In this document: piece after piece, positions 45,462 through 55,102 of the stretch | How positions within the stretch are numbered: the first letter of the stretch is position 1 | Layout of the letters: each line of letters begins with the position of its first letter | From: Deinococcus sp. LM3 | Lineage (GTDB): Bacteria; Deinococcota; Deinococci; Deinococcales; Deinococcaceae | Length of the DNA: 64,000 nucleotides | Direction: 5' to 3' | Assembly: GCF_002017875.1 (NCBI RefSeq) | Contig: NZ_MUFV01000001.1 | Location: 124,001 to 188,000, forward strand | The notes under the pieces: model-generated | Database searches by the model: none | Seen by the model: only the letters and a program-made list of their open reading frames with translations | What the model was told of the DNA's origin: nothing | Program-made: the position numbers and the translations under genes

Positions 45462-46556
45462 TCAGTCCGCTCCCAGGAAGGCGCGCCAGCGGTCGAGTTC
45501 GCGGTCCAGCGAGCGGGTGAAGGTGCCGGTCTGTCGCACGCCGGGCACGAGGCCCAGATCCGTGTGCAGCTGACCTCCCTGCGCGCTCAGGTTCGCCCAG
45601 CCCACTGCCCGCCCGGCGTGCAGGACTGGCAGGGCGTAGTACCCGAACTGGCGTTTCGGGGCGGGCGTGTACGCCTCGAAACGGTACGTCCAGCCGTGCA
45701 GGTGCGCGAAGCGGCGACGATCCCACACCAGCGGATCGAAGGGATTCACGATCCGCACGCCGCGCGGCGCCGGGGCCTGCGCGGGGTCCTGTTCAGGCAG
45801 CCACACGTACGTCAGGCCGTCCACGCGGGCCGAGTGCAGGTCGTCCTGCACCGCCGCCCGGAACGCGGCGCGCAATTGCGGCAGCAGGTGCGGCAGACCG
45901 TAGTGCGACAGGCCGATCAGGTACCCCAGGCTCGCCTGCGGCAGCGGCCCGTACAGCCGCGCGAGCAGATGCACCACGCCCCGCAGCCGCTCCGGTTCCG
46001 GCAGGGGCGACTCGCGCAGCGCCCGCAGGTGCGGGGCCGGGCCGTACAGCCGCACGCCCCCCACGCGCCGCGTGACGCGCAACTCGCCCCGGCGGTGCAG
46101 CACGTCCAGCGCGCGGGTCGTGGCGCTCGACTGGCCGCCCCAGGCGTTCACGGTACGGCCCTGACCCAGCCGCAGCGCCACCTCGCGCGGGTGCACTTCC
46201 TCGCGGCCCTGCACGGCGGCGCGCACCTCGGGCAGCAGGTCGGGGTGCGCGGCCTCCAGGCGGGTGGGCGGCACCTCACGCGGATGCAGCAGCGCCTGCA
46301 CCGCCCGGGGCATGAAGCCGTAGTTGGGCAGCATGTCCTCCTCGGCGTCCAGGGTCGGGTACAGCCGCTCCAGATGCCCGGCACGGTAACCGGGCACGCG
46401 GGCCATCAGGGTCAAGTCCTGCGCGCGGGCCGGCGAGCGGATCGGGTCGGCCTGCACGAAACCCATCGCGTTCAGGGCCGCCTGCACGCTCCGCTGCGGT
46501 TCCAGCGTGCGCGCCGCCGCCGCGCGCAGGGCTGCCAGGGTGGGATCGAGAGTCAC
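45462..46556 (-). CDS. Winged-helix DNA glycosylase, YcaQ/AlkX family
   Basis: A 364-residue HTH_42-family protein. Three winged-helix units are followed by a C-terminal beta domain (RIVNPFDPLVWDRRRFAHLHGW... GYYALPVLHAGRAVGWANL). The catalytic QxD motif described for the YcaQ branch is seen as FVQADPI (Gln35, Asp37). These glycosylases unhook interstrand crosslinks or alkylated bases, which suits a DNA-damage-tolerant genus. The start is GTG 46556, 6 bases after a TACCCT box. The gene is convergent with the APH-like gene, with 3 bases between them. Confidence 0.9.
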   Translation of the reverse strand: MTLDPTLAALRAAAARTLEPQRSVQAALNAMGFVQADPIRSPARAQDLTLMARVPGYRAGHLERLYPTLDAEEDMLPNYGFMPRAVQALLHPREVPPTRLEAAHPDLLPEVRAAVQGREEVHPREVALRLGQGRTVNAWGGQSSATTRALDVLHRRGELRVTRRVGGVRLYGPAPHLRALRESPLPEPERLRGVVHLLARLYGPLPQASLGYLIGLSHYGLPHLLPQLRAAFRAAVQDDLHSARVDGLTYVWLPEQDPAQAPAPRGVRIVNPFDPLVWDRRRFAHLHGWTYRFEAYTPAPKRQFGYYALPVLHAGRAVGWANLSAQGGQLHTDLGLVPGVRQTGTFTRSLDRELDRWRAFLGAD

Positions 46557-46562
46557 ACAGCC

Positions 46563-46568
46563 AGGGTA
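46563..46568 (-). promoter_or_regulatory. -10 box of the ycaQ-like gene (leaderless GTG)
   Basis: TACCCT on the minus strand is followed by GGCTGT and the GTG at 46556. Confidence 0.55.
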
Positions 46569-46647
46569 ACGTGCGGGTACGACGCAAGGGAGGGAGGCGG
46601 ACCAAGTGGCCCAGCCTCCCTTTCCTGCCCCTGCTGACTCCTGCGTC

Positions 46648-46786
46648 TCCTACGGATTCCGTTTGTTTCGCTGACAACCCGGAACATCGCCGACTTGTCA
46701 GCTTCACGTCCGGAACCCGTTTCTCTCTCACTCGCTTCGCTCGGATTGAACGGGATTTTCAGCCCATTCAATCGGAGTCCGTCTTA
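46648..46786 (-). repeat. TGA-flanked element, 139-bp copy with diverged borders
   Basis: On the minus strand TAAGACGGACTCCG opens and CGGAATCCGTAGGA closes. Hairpin 2 is rearranged: GCTGACAA pairs with TTGTCAGC, and the interior differs. The stop codon TAA of the desiccation-related gene occupies the place where other copies have TGA. Confidence 0.85.
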
Positions 46787-47719
46787 CTTGATGCTGCCGG
46801 TCAGGCCGTTGGGGTAGAAGCCGCCCTTGGTGGCGTTGGGGGCCAGGTAGACGATGTTCAGCACTTCACGGGTGGAGCGGCCGAAGGCGACGCCGTTCCT
46901 GTCGGCGGGCGCGACGATCATGTTGCCGGCGTTGTCGCTGAGGCCCTGGTCTTTCATGCCGCCGACCGAGCCGCGCAGGTTGCTGATGGCCTGCACGACC
47001 TGCCCGACGTACAGTCCGGCGGCGGCGCTCACCTGACGCTGCTGGTACAGCATGGTGCGGATGGCGCCGCCGTGGTACGCCTCGACGGCGAGGATGCCGG
47101 CGGCGGCCTGCAGGTACGCGGGGTTGGTGATCAGGGTCGCGGCGCCGTTGTAGGCGGTGACACCCACGTCCTCGAAGATGAACGCGCCGTGCAGGAAGAA
47201 CAAATCGTTCAGGAAGGGGTTGAATCCGTCGATCTTCCCGCCGGACGCGGCCTTCCCGGCGGCGCGGAACGCCCCGTTCAGGTCGATGACGGGGCGGGGG
47301 GCGGCGGCCTTGCCGAGCGCGCCGGACAGGAACTTGACGTGCTGCAGTTCGTCCTCGGCGATGTCGCGGGCCAGGGCCTGCACGTTCGCGTCCTTGAAGT
47401 TCATGCCGCGGCTCTGGTCGAGGCCGGCGGGCAGGATGATGTTCGCGCCGCCGCCGATCCGGCGCAGTTCGTCCACGCGGCCCACGGCGGCGAGGTAGAA
47501 GGCGGCTTCGAGGTACTCGAGGTTCAGGGCGAAGTTCAGGACGGCCCCGTCGATGTCCTTGGCGGGCGCGGCGGCGGCGGTGCCGCTGGTGGCGGCGAGG
47601 CCCATGGCGGCGGCGCCCATGCCGATCTTGCCGAGGAAGCCCATGGCGGCGCGGCGGTTCATGGTGTCGGCGTTCGTGGCGGCGGCGATGATCTGTTCGG
47701 TGCTGGTGCGGTTATCCAT
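46784..47719 (-). CDS. Desiccation-related ferritin-like secreted protein (PCC13-62 type)
   Basis: A 311-residue protein. After about 20 residues comes a Tat-like or long Sec signal (NRRAAMGFLGKIGMGAAAMGLAATSGTAAAA). The rest is a Ferritin_2 four-helix domain, with NFALNLEYLEAAFYLAAVG, DIAEDELQHVKFLSGAL, EDVGVTAYNGAATLI and ILAVEAYHGGAIRTMLYQ carrying the Glu/His residues expected around a di-iron site. Plant PCC13-62 and Deinococcus homologues are linked to desiccation tolerance. It is monocistronic with a 253-base upstream region. Confidence 0.9.
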   Translation of the reverse strand: MDNRTSTEQIIAAATNADTMNRRAAMGFLGKIGMGAAAMGLAATSGTAAAAPAKDIDGAVLNFALNLEYLEAAFYLAAVGRVDELRRIGGGANIILPAGLDQSRGMNFKDANVQALARDIAEDELQHVKFLSGALGKAAAPRPVIDLNGAFRAAGKAASGGKIDGFNPFLNDLFFLHGAFIFEDVGVTAYNGAATLITNPAYLQAAAGILAVEAYHGGAIRTMLYQQRQVSAAAGLYVGQVVQAISNLRGSVGGMKDQGLSDNAGNMIVAPADRNGVAFGRSTREVLNIVYLAPNATKGGFYPNGLTGSIK

Positions 47720-47959
47720 GGTGGTCTCTCCTGTGGGCGCAGTGACCCGTGGACGTCACGGGCGTGACGTTCCGCTGGGCGGCTGCTGGCTGGGGTGTTC
47801 GGGTGGAACCGGCGGCTTTCCGGTGGGGGCCGCGCGGTTCCTTCCTGACAACCGGGTATATGCGGCGCACTCCGGATCGGATCAGGCTCCCGGCGTAACA
47901 TGAACGCGCCCTAAAGAAGCGGGCTGATCCGGGCAGGCGGGCGGTGCGGGCGCGGCGGC

Positions 47960-47965
47960 TAGAGT
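47960..47965 (+). promoter_or_regulatory. -10 box of the HIT gene (leaderless)
   Basis: TAGAGT is followed by GGGGCGC and the ATG at 47973. Confidence 0.55.
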
Positions 47966-47972
47966 GGGGCGC

Positions 47973-48319
<347 letters not shown>

Positions 48320-48323
<4 letters not shown>

Positions 48324-49030
48324 CCGCCCCCACGCATGGCCCGGCGCTGACCGGCACCTTCGACGCGGTGCTGTTCGACCTGGACGGCGTACTGGTGGAC
48401 AGCGAGGCGCTGGCGGCGGACGTGTGGGTCCGCACGCTGGCCGAACACGGCCTGCCGCTGCCCCTGAACGACTTCGCGCACCTGGCGGTCGGGCAGACCT
48501 TCCCGAACGTGCTGGTGCGCCTGAGCGACCTGCACGGCTGGACGCCCACCGACGCGTTCCTGCCCACCCTGGAAGACCGCTTCAACGCGGCCTTCGACAC
48601 CCTGGACGCCATCGAGGGCGCGCGCGCCACGCTGGAAGCCCTGCGGCGGGCGGGCGTGCCGTTCGCGGTGGGCAGCAACAGCGAACGCGGGCGGCTGCAC
48701 ATGAAACTCGCCTCGGCGGGACTGGCGGGGCTGGTGGGCGCGCACGCCTACGACCCGTCGTGGGTGGGCGGGCGCGGCAAGCCGGAACCGGACCTGTACG
48801 CCTTCGCCGCCGCGCAGATCGGTGCGGACATCACGCGCTGCGTGGTCGTCGAGGACAGCGTTCCCGGCGCCACGGCGGGCGTGCGGGCCGGCGCGACCGT
48901 GATCGGCCTGCTCGCCACCGGGCACGCCCACCCGGACGACGCCGCGCACTTGCTGGCCGCCGGAGTCAGCCGCGTGGTGACCTCGCACACGCAGTTGCAG
49001 GAGGCGCTGGGGCTGGCCGTTCCGGTCTGA
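48320..49030 (+). CDS. HAD-superfamily sugar-phosphatase-like hydrolase
   Basis: A 236-residue HAD hydrolase of subfamily IA. Motif I is FDLDGVLVDSEA (nucleophile and acid Asp), motif II is VGSNSERG (Ser), motif III Lys is in GRGKPEPDLY and motif IV is VVEDSVPGATAG. Cap helices resemble beta-phosphoglucomutase and sugar phosphatases. The GTG start overlaps the HIT stop. Its own stop TGA (49028-49030) is the left border of a complete repeat copy. Confidence 0.92.
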
Positions 49031-49190
49031 TACGGACTCCGATTGAATGGGCTGCAAAGCCCGCTGGGTCCGAGCGGATGCGACTCGTAGAGCTGCGCCG
49101 CAGAGTAGGAGAAAAACGCCCCTCCAGGCGTGGAGTTGGCAACCCGGCGACCTTCCGGGTTGCCAGCGAAACAGACGGCAGTTCGTATGA
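49028..49190 (+). repeat. TGA-flanked element, 163-bp copy; supplies HAD gene stop
   Basis: It runs from TGATACGGACTCCG to TTCGTATGA with direct TGA at both borders. Hairpin 2 is extended and changed by compensating substitutions (GGCAACCCGG pairs with CCGGGTTGCC, against CAATCCGG and CCGGATTG elsewhere). It is of the long class. Confidence 0.92.
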
Positions 49191-49221
49191 AGGGCGGGGC
49201 GGCCGGTGGCCCTGCTCCCCC

Positions 49222-49251
49222 TTGACAGGAAACTCTACATATGTTGTTAAT
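49222..49251 (+). promoter_or_regulatory. Promoter and candidate operator of the padR unit
   Basis: TTGACA (49222-49227), an 18-base spacer and GTTAAT (49246-49251), ending 5 bases before ATG 49257. The palindrome ACATATGT (49237-49244) lies between the boxes, close to the ATGT/ACAT half-sites typical of PadR operators, so autorepression is likely. Confidence 0.65.
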
Positions 49252-49256
49252 GGGGT

Positions 49257-49559
49257 ATGCCGCGCCCACCCAACTCCAGCCCCCACACGAAAGCCGTCCT
49301 GCACGCCCTCCAGCAGACCTACCCCGCGCACACCTACGGCTACGACCTGAGCAGAAGCACCAACCTGAAAAGCGGAACCCTCTACCCCATCCTCCAACGC
49401 CTGCACGAACAGGGCCACCTGGACGCCCAGTGGGAAGACTCCCCCCACCCCGGCAGACCCCCCCGCCACATCTACCGCCTGACCCAGAGCGGCCTGCAAC
49501 TGGCCCGCGACCGCCACGAACCGGGCACCGCCACCCACACCACAGGAGCCCTGACATGA
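49257..49559 (+). CDS. PadR-family transcriptional regulator
   Basis: A 100-residue PadR subfamily-2 regulator: a winged helix (TKAVLHALQQTYPAHTYGYDLSRSTNLKSGTLYPILQRLHEQGHL) followed by the wing GRPPRHIYRLTQSG. It has no long C-terminal dimer helix, as usual for the short class. PadR regulators of this kind often control an adjacent small membrane-protein gene, and the next two genes fit that. A 4-base overlap couples it to the first of them. Confidence 0.92.
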   Translation: MPRPPNSSPHTKAVLHALQQTYPAHTYGYDLSRSTNLKSGTLYPILQRLHEQGHLDAQWEDSPHPGRPPRHIYRLTQSGLQLARDRHEPGTATHTTGALT

Positions 49560-50086
49560 CCCCCGAAGAATGGAGAACCGGCATGCAGAACGAAGCGGAC
49601 AGCACCGAGGACGCCCGCTGGGCCGCCCAGACGCGGCGGGCCGCCGCCCTCCTGCCGCGCCGGACCGCGCCCGGTGACGTGCTGTTCGCAACCGGGGCTG
49701 CTCTGGGCGTCACGGTGTCCCTGGTGGGCCTGATCCTGGCAGCGCACCTGCTGACCGGCGCAGGCACACGCGTCCCGAGCCCCTCGCAGGAGTGGTGGCT
49801 GGGCCTGAACGCCGGCCTGATCCCCCTGATCGCCGGGATGATCCTCGCGGCCGACCGAACGCGGCCCGGCGCGGTGGCCGCCGCGTTCCTGACCACACCG
49901 CTGTGGTGGGGCCTGCTGTCGCACCTGCCTGGAGTGTCGGACCTGCTGCCCGGCTGGGCCGCACAGCCTCCCTCCCCCGCCGCACTGATCCTCGCGGCCC
50001 TGGGAGTCACGGGTCTCACGCTGGGAGGCATGGGCCTGTACCGGCGCGTGCAGGTCGGCTGGACACGCCTGCGGAACCCCTCGTGA
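49556..50086 (+). CDS. Membrane protein, first of two MTPEEWR paralogues
   Basis: A 176-residue protein. A soluble N-terminal segment (MTPEEWRTGMQNEADSTEDA, then RWAAQTRRAAALLP) precedes four predicted membrane segments (around VLFATGAALGVTVSLVGLIL, WLGLNAGLIPLIAGMILAA, AVAAAFLTTPLWWGLL and AALILAALGVTGLTLGGMGL). The next gene starts with nearly the same 25 residues. I recognise no family. Its position after PadR suggests that it is the regulated target. Confidence 0.75.
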   Translation: MTPEEWRTGMQNEADSTEDARWAAQTRRAAALLPRRTAPGDVLFATGAALGVTVSLVGLILAAHLLTGAGTRVPSPSQEWWLGLNAGLIPLIAGMILAADRTRPGAVAAAFLTTPLWWGLLSHLPGVSDLLPGWAAQPPSPAALILAALGVTGLTLGGMGLYRRVQVGWTRLRNPS

Positions 50087-50553
50087 CGCCCGAAGAGTGG
50101 AGGGCCGCCATGCGCAACGAGGCCGACAGCGTGAATGACCAGTCGTGGGCCATGCAGACGAAACTGGCGGCGGGACGGTTCGGGTGGCGCGGCGCGGGTG
50201 TGGCAGCGGCCGTGTTCGCCGGGCTGGGCGTGGGCCTGGTGGGGCTGACCCAGTTCTTCTGGCAGCACGATGCCCCGGATCAGTTGTGGCTGGGCGTGAT
50301 GGTCGGGTCGGGCGTACTGGGCGCCCTGCTGGGCCTGCGCCGTGTGGGGCCGCTGGAGGCCGGGGCGGGCGCGCTGGCGTTCCTGCCGGGCGCGTGGCTG
50401 GCGTTGGTGGCGTTACAGGCCACGCTGGGTGACGCAGCCCCGCGTGATCCGGGGGTGGCCAATCAGGGGGTGACGGTGCTGGCCGTGATCGCAGCGTGCG
50501 CGGCGGGGAGTGTGCAGAGCTGGGCTGCGGTGCGTCGTTCCCGCACCGTCTGA
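50083..50553 (+). CDS. Membrane protein, second MTPEEWR paralogue
   Basis: A 156-residue protein starting at GTG 50083, which overlaps the previous stop (GTGA). The N-terminus MTPEEWRAAMRNEADSVNDQ matches the preceding protein at most positions, and about four membrane segments follow (GVAAAVFAGLGVGLVGLTQF, LWLGVMVGSGVLGALLGL, AGALAFLPGAWLALVAL and GVTVLAVIAACAAGSVQSW). A tandem duplication is the simplest origin. The function is unknown. Confidence 0.72.
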   Translation: MTPEEWRAAMRNEADSVNDQSWAMQTKLAAGRFGWRGAGVAAAVFAGLGVGLVGLTQFFWQHDAPDQLWLGVMVGSGVLGALLGLRRVGPLEAGAGALAFLPGAWLALVALQATLGDAAPRDPGVANQGVTVLAVIAACAAGSVQSWAAVRRSRTV

Positions 50554-50564
50554 ATCCGTGACGA

Positions 50565-50599
50565 GAGCGGGCCGACCTGAAATTCAGGTCGGCCCGCTT
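50565..50599. terminator. Bidirectional hairpin terminator
   Basis: AGCGGGCCGACCTGA pairs with TCAGGTCGGCCCGCT around AAT. It lies between the padR unit and the convergent sdaAA gene. Confidence 0.85.
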
Positions 50600-50607
50600 C
50601 TGTTCGC

Positions 50608-51495
50608 TTACGCCAGCGGGAGTTCGATCATGCCGCCCGAGTCCCCGTCCTTGCCTTCCATGCGGGCGGTGACGGCCAGTCCGGTGGGCGTCTGGGCGAG
50701 GCCCCCGTCGGCGGTTTCGCGCAGCGCGGCGGGCATCATGCGGCCCACGCTGGCCATCGCGCCCAGGACCTCGTCAGGGGGGATGAAGGATTCCAGTTGC
50801 GCCAGCGCGAGTTGCGCGGCACTCACGGCGTGCACGGCGTAGAAGGCGTTGCGGCTGACGCAGGGGACCTCCACGTACCCGCCGACGGGGTCGCAGACGA
50901 GGCCGATGGTGTTCATGAGGGCCATGCTGGCGGCGTGCACGGCGGCGCGGGGCGTGCCGCCCATCAGTTCGACGATGGCGGCGGCGGCCATGGCGGCGCT
51001 GCTGCCGATCTCGGCCTGACAGCCACCCGCCGCGCCGCTGATGAACATGCGCTTTGAAATGGCCTTGCCGATCCCGGCGGCGAGGATCATGGGACTGACC
51101 AGCCGCTCGTCCGGGATGCCGAGGTGGTCGGCCACGCCGATCAGCGCGCCGGGAATGGTGCCGGCACTGCCTGCGGTGGGGGCGGCGACGATGCGGCCCA
51201 TGCGGGCGTTCTCCTCGTTTACGGCCATGGCGTAGGCCTGCACGCGGCGCAGCAGGGGCGCATTCAGGGCGTCCGGGGCGTCCCAGAGGCCCTTGGCGTT
51301 CCAGCCGACCATGCCGGTGATGCTGCGGGCGTCGCTGCTCAGGCCGCGCTGGATGCTGTCGCGCATCTCGCGGATGCGGCGCAGCATCTCGGTGCGGATG
51401 TCGTCGGGGTGCAGGCCGGTCTCGGCGCAGTCCTGCGCGAGAATCCACTCGGAGGCGGGGGCGGGGGCGTTCAGGATGTCGTCGAGGGTGGTCAT
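50608..51495 (-). CDS. sdaAA: L-serine dehydratase, iron-sulfur type, alpha subunit
   Basis: A 295-residue subunit converting L-serine to pyruvate and ammonia with a 4Fe-4S cluster. Likely cluster cysteines are in GAAGGCQAEIG, LVCDPVGG and VPCVSRN. The N-terminal SITGMVGWNAKGLW and RIVAAPTAGSAGTIPGAL are family motifs. The beta subunit is not adjacent; its 3' end appears at 63727, 12 kb away, in the same orientation. Confidence 0.93.
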   Translation of the reverse strand: MTTLDDILNAPAPASEWILAQDCAETGLHPDDIRTEMLRRIREMRDSIQRGLSSDARSITGMVGWNAKGLWDAPDALNAPLLRRVQAYAMAVNEENARMGRIVAAPTAGSAGTIPGALIGVADHLGIPDERLVSPMILAAGIGKAISKRMFISGAAGGCQAEIGSSAAMAAAAIVELMGGTPRAAVHAASMALMNTIGLVCDPVGGYVEVPCVSRNAFYAVHAVSAAQLALAQLESFIPPDEVLGAMASVGRMMPAALRETADGGLAQTPTGLAVTARMEGKDGDSGGMIELPLA

Positions 51496-51612
51496 GGGTT
51501 CCTTCGGTGAGGCGTGAGGAGCGTGGGCATCGGGAAGTGGCTCCCATCCTAAGGCCGGACCTGTCTAGCCGAATCAGCGCCGCATGAGGTCGTCCGTGCC
51601 GCCCGGACAATG

Positions 51613-51618
51613 TACGGT
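51613..51618 (+). promoter_or_regulatory. -10 box of the histidine phosphatase gene (leaderless GTG)
   Basis: TACGGT is followed by GCAGCC and GTG 51625. It excludes the ATG at 51610, which lies before the box. Confidence 0.6.
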
Positions 51619-51624
51619 GCAGCC

Positions 51625-52269
51625 GTGAAGCTCCTGCTGATCCGCCACGCCCAGTCGCAGAACAACGTGATCGAGGACCGACCCGACTACGTGCAGGCGC
51701 GGCAACCCGACCCGCCCCTGACCGCGCACGGGCACGCCAGCGCCCGGCAGTTCGCGCAGGACGCCGACCTGGGCGGCGTGACGCACCTGTACACCAGCCT
51801 GATGCTCCGCGCCGTGCAGACCGCCGCACCCATCGCCGCGCGGCTGAACCTCCCCGCGCACGGCATCGAACGGGCCTACGAGTACGGCGGCCTGACCACC
51901 GGCCCCGCCGGAGGCTTCACTCCCGTCACGGGCGGCGACCACGCCAGCCTCAGCGCGCACTGCCCGGCGCTGATCTGGCCTGCGCACCTGACCGGGCAAC
52001 CCTGGGACGGCGGGGCGGAGGCCTGGGAGGAACCCCTCTTCCACGCCCGCGCCACGCACGTCCTGACGGAACTCCGCACCCGACACCACGCCCAGGACCG
52101 GGTCGCGCTGGTCACGCATCACGACTTCGCCGGGGCGCTCATCCGTGCCGCGCTCGGCTGGCCCGTCACCGACACACCGCCGACCTTCCACCTCGCGCAC
52201 CTGGGCACCGCCCTCCTCGACCTGCCCGCAGACGGCCGCGTGGGCGGACTGGAGTGGCTGAACCGGTAA
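51625..52269 (+). CDS. Histidine phosphatase superfamily protein (phosphoglycerate mutase-like)
   Basis: A 214-residue branch-1 histidine phosphatase. The phospho-His motif is LLLIRHAQSQNN (RHA variant of RHG), LYTSLMLRAVQTAAPIA carries the second Arg and VALVTHHDFAGALIRAAL the second His. The substrate is unknown. The GTG at 51625 is set by the TACGGT box. It is convergent with hutH across a small hairpin. Confidence 0.88.
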   Translation: MKLLLIRHAQSQNNVIEDRPDYVQARQPDPPLTAHGHASARQFAQDADLGGVTHLYTSLMLRAVQTAAPIAARLNLPAHGIERAYEYGGLTTGPAGGFTPVTGGDHASLSAHCPALIWPAHLTGQPWDGGAEAWEEPLFHARATHVLTELRTRHHAQDRVALVTHHDFAGALIRAALGWPVTDTPPTFHLAHLGTALLDLPADGRVGGLEWLNR

Positions 52270-52289
52270 GGGAACCCATCACCCCCAGC

Positions 52290-52310
52290 CCCTCTCCCCT
52301 GGGGAGAGGG
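52290..52310. terminator. Palindromic hairpin between convergent genes
   Basis: CCCTCTCCCC-T-GGGGAGAGGG. The tight loop limits the stem to about 8 bp. It lies between the phosphatase gene and hutH. Confidence 0.5.
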
Positions 52311-52346
52311 AGGGAGTCGCGGAGCGACGGAAGGGTGAGGGGTCGC

Positions 52347-53849
<1,503 letters not shown>

Positions 53850-53876
53850 GGGGGCTCCTTCGGAGGGTTGATAGGG

Positions 53877-53893
53877 GATGGTCGATGGTTGAT
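53877..53893. repeat. GATGGTTGATGG-family motif between hutI and hutH
   Basis: GATGGTCGATGGTTGAT matches the arm of the hairpins at 3441 and 34574, but here the second arm is missing, so no terminator forms inside the operon. Confidence 0.55.
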
Positions 53894-53902
53894 AGAGGTG
53901 GC

Positions 53903-55102
53903 TCAGACGGGACTTCCGCTGACGAACACGTTCCGGACCGGGTTTGCGCCCAGCGTGTAGGGCAGGTCGCGCCAGTCGGGGCTGTGCAGGGCGAGGAAAT
54001 CGGCCCGTTGGCCGGGGGTGAGGGCCCCCCGGTCACTCAGGCCGAGGGCGGCGGCGGCGTTCACGGTGCAGGCGGTCAGCGCCTCGGCAGGCGTGAGGCG
54101 GCACAGTCGCACTGCCAGCGCCAGCGCAAATTGCGTGCTGAACACGGGCGACGAACCGGGATTCAGGTCGGTGCCCACGGCGACCGCCGCGCCCGCGTCG
54201 ATCAGGGCGCGGCCCGGCGCGGCGGGCAGACCCAGGTGCAGCGTCACGCCGGGTAGGATGGTCGCCACGGTGTTCGACGCGGCCAGCGCGGCGATCTGCG
54301 CCGGGCCGCTCGCCTCCAGGTGATCCACGCTGAGCGCCCCCAGCTCGCACGCCAGTTCCGTGCCGCCGATGGCGTGGAACTGATCGGCGTGCAGCTTCGT
54401 TTGAAGGCCGTGTGCCCGCGCAGCCTGGAGGATGGCGCGGGTCTCATCCACCGTGAACGCCTCGCGCTCGGTGAACACATCCACAGCCGTCGCCAGCCCC
54501 TCACGCACCACGCCGGGGATGAGGTCGTGGCAGACCGCCTGCACGTACTCCGCGCGGCCCCCGGTGGGCGGGACGTGAATCAGGAGGGTCGGCACGAGCC
54601 CGAATTCAGACTGGAGGGCGCGGACGGCGTAGAGCATCCGCCGTTCGGCGTCGAAATCCAGGCCGTACCCGCTCTTGACCTCAATAGTGGTCGCGCCGGA
54701 CTCCCGCAGTGCCCGGAGGCGGGGCCGGGCGAGTGCCACGAGTTGGTCGACACTGGCGGACCCGGTCGCCCACATGGAGGAGCGGATGCCGCCGCCCCGC
54801 GCGAGGATCTCCTCGTACGGGACGCCCTGCACGCGAGCCTCGAAGTCCGCAAGGCGATCGCCAGCCCAGACCGCGTGCGTGTGTGGATCGATCAGGCCGG
54901 GCACGACCGCCACGCCGCCCAGGTCATACTCCTGCACCATGCCGGGAGCGTCGGCGCACGGGCCGACCCAGCGGATCACGCCGCCCGACACGAGCATCGC
55001 CGCGTCGGGGATGACGGCTAGGTCGCGCATGGCCGCGCCGCGCTGCGCACCCGGTGCAGGCGTGACGAGCTGGCTGATGTTCGTGAAGAGAGTTTCCCTC
55101 AT
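53903..55102 (-). CDS. hutI: Imidazolonepropionase
   Basis: A 399-residue amidohydrolase opening the imidazolone ring (third step of histidine use). The metal motif is LIDPHTHAVWAGDR, then TIEVKSGYGLD, KLHADQFHAIGGTELA and ALSVDHLE. The late Asp is in GTDLNPGSSPVF. The start overlaps the hutG stop (ATGA). The length is typical. Confidence 0.95.
   Translation of the reverse strand: MRETLFTNISQLVTPAPGAQRGAAMRDLAVIPDAAMLVSGGVIRWVGPCADAPGMVQEYDLGGVAVVPGLIDPHTHAVWAGDRLADFEARVQGVPYEEILARGGGIRSSMWATGSASVDQLVALARPRLRALRESGATTIEVKSGYGLDFDAERRMLYAVRALQSEFGLVPTLLIHVPPTGGRAEYVQAVCHDLIPGVVREGLATAVDVFTEREAFTVDETRAILQAARAHGLQTKLHADQFHAIGGTELACELGALSVDHLEASGPAQIAALAASNTVATILPGVTLHLGLPAAPGRALIDAGAAVAVGTDLNPGSSPVFSTQFALALAVRLCRLTPAEALTACTVNAAAALGLSDRGALTPGQRADFLALHSPDWRDLPYTLGANPVRNVFVSGSPV

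Noticed and set aside
48748..50268. Minus-strand 500-codon frame across the HAD end, repeat and padR unit
   Set aside because: It runs through the repeat element and opposite three coupled plus-strand genes; no motif was found.
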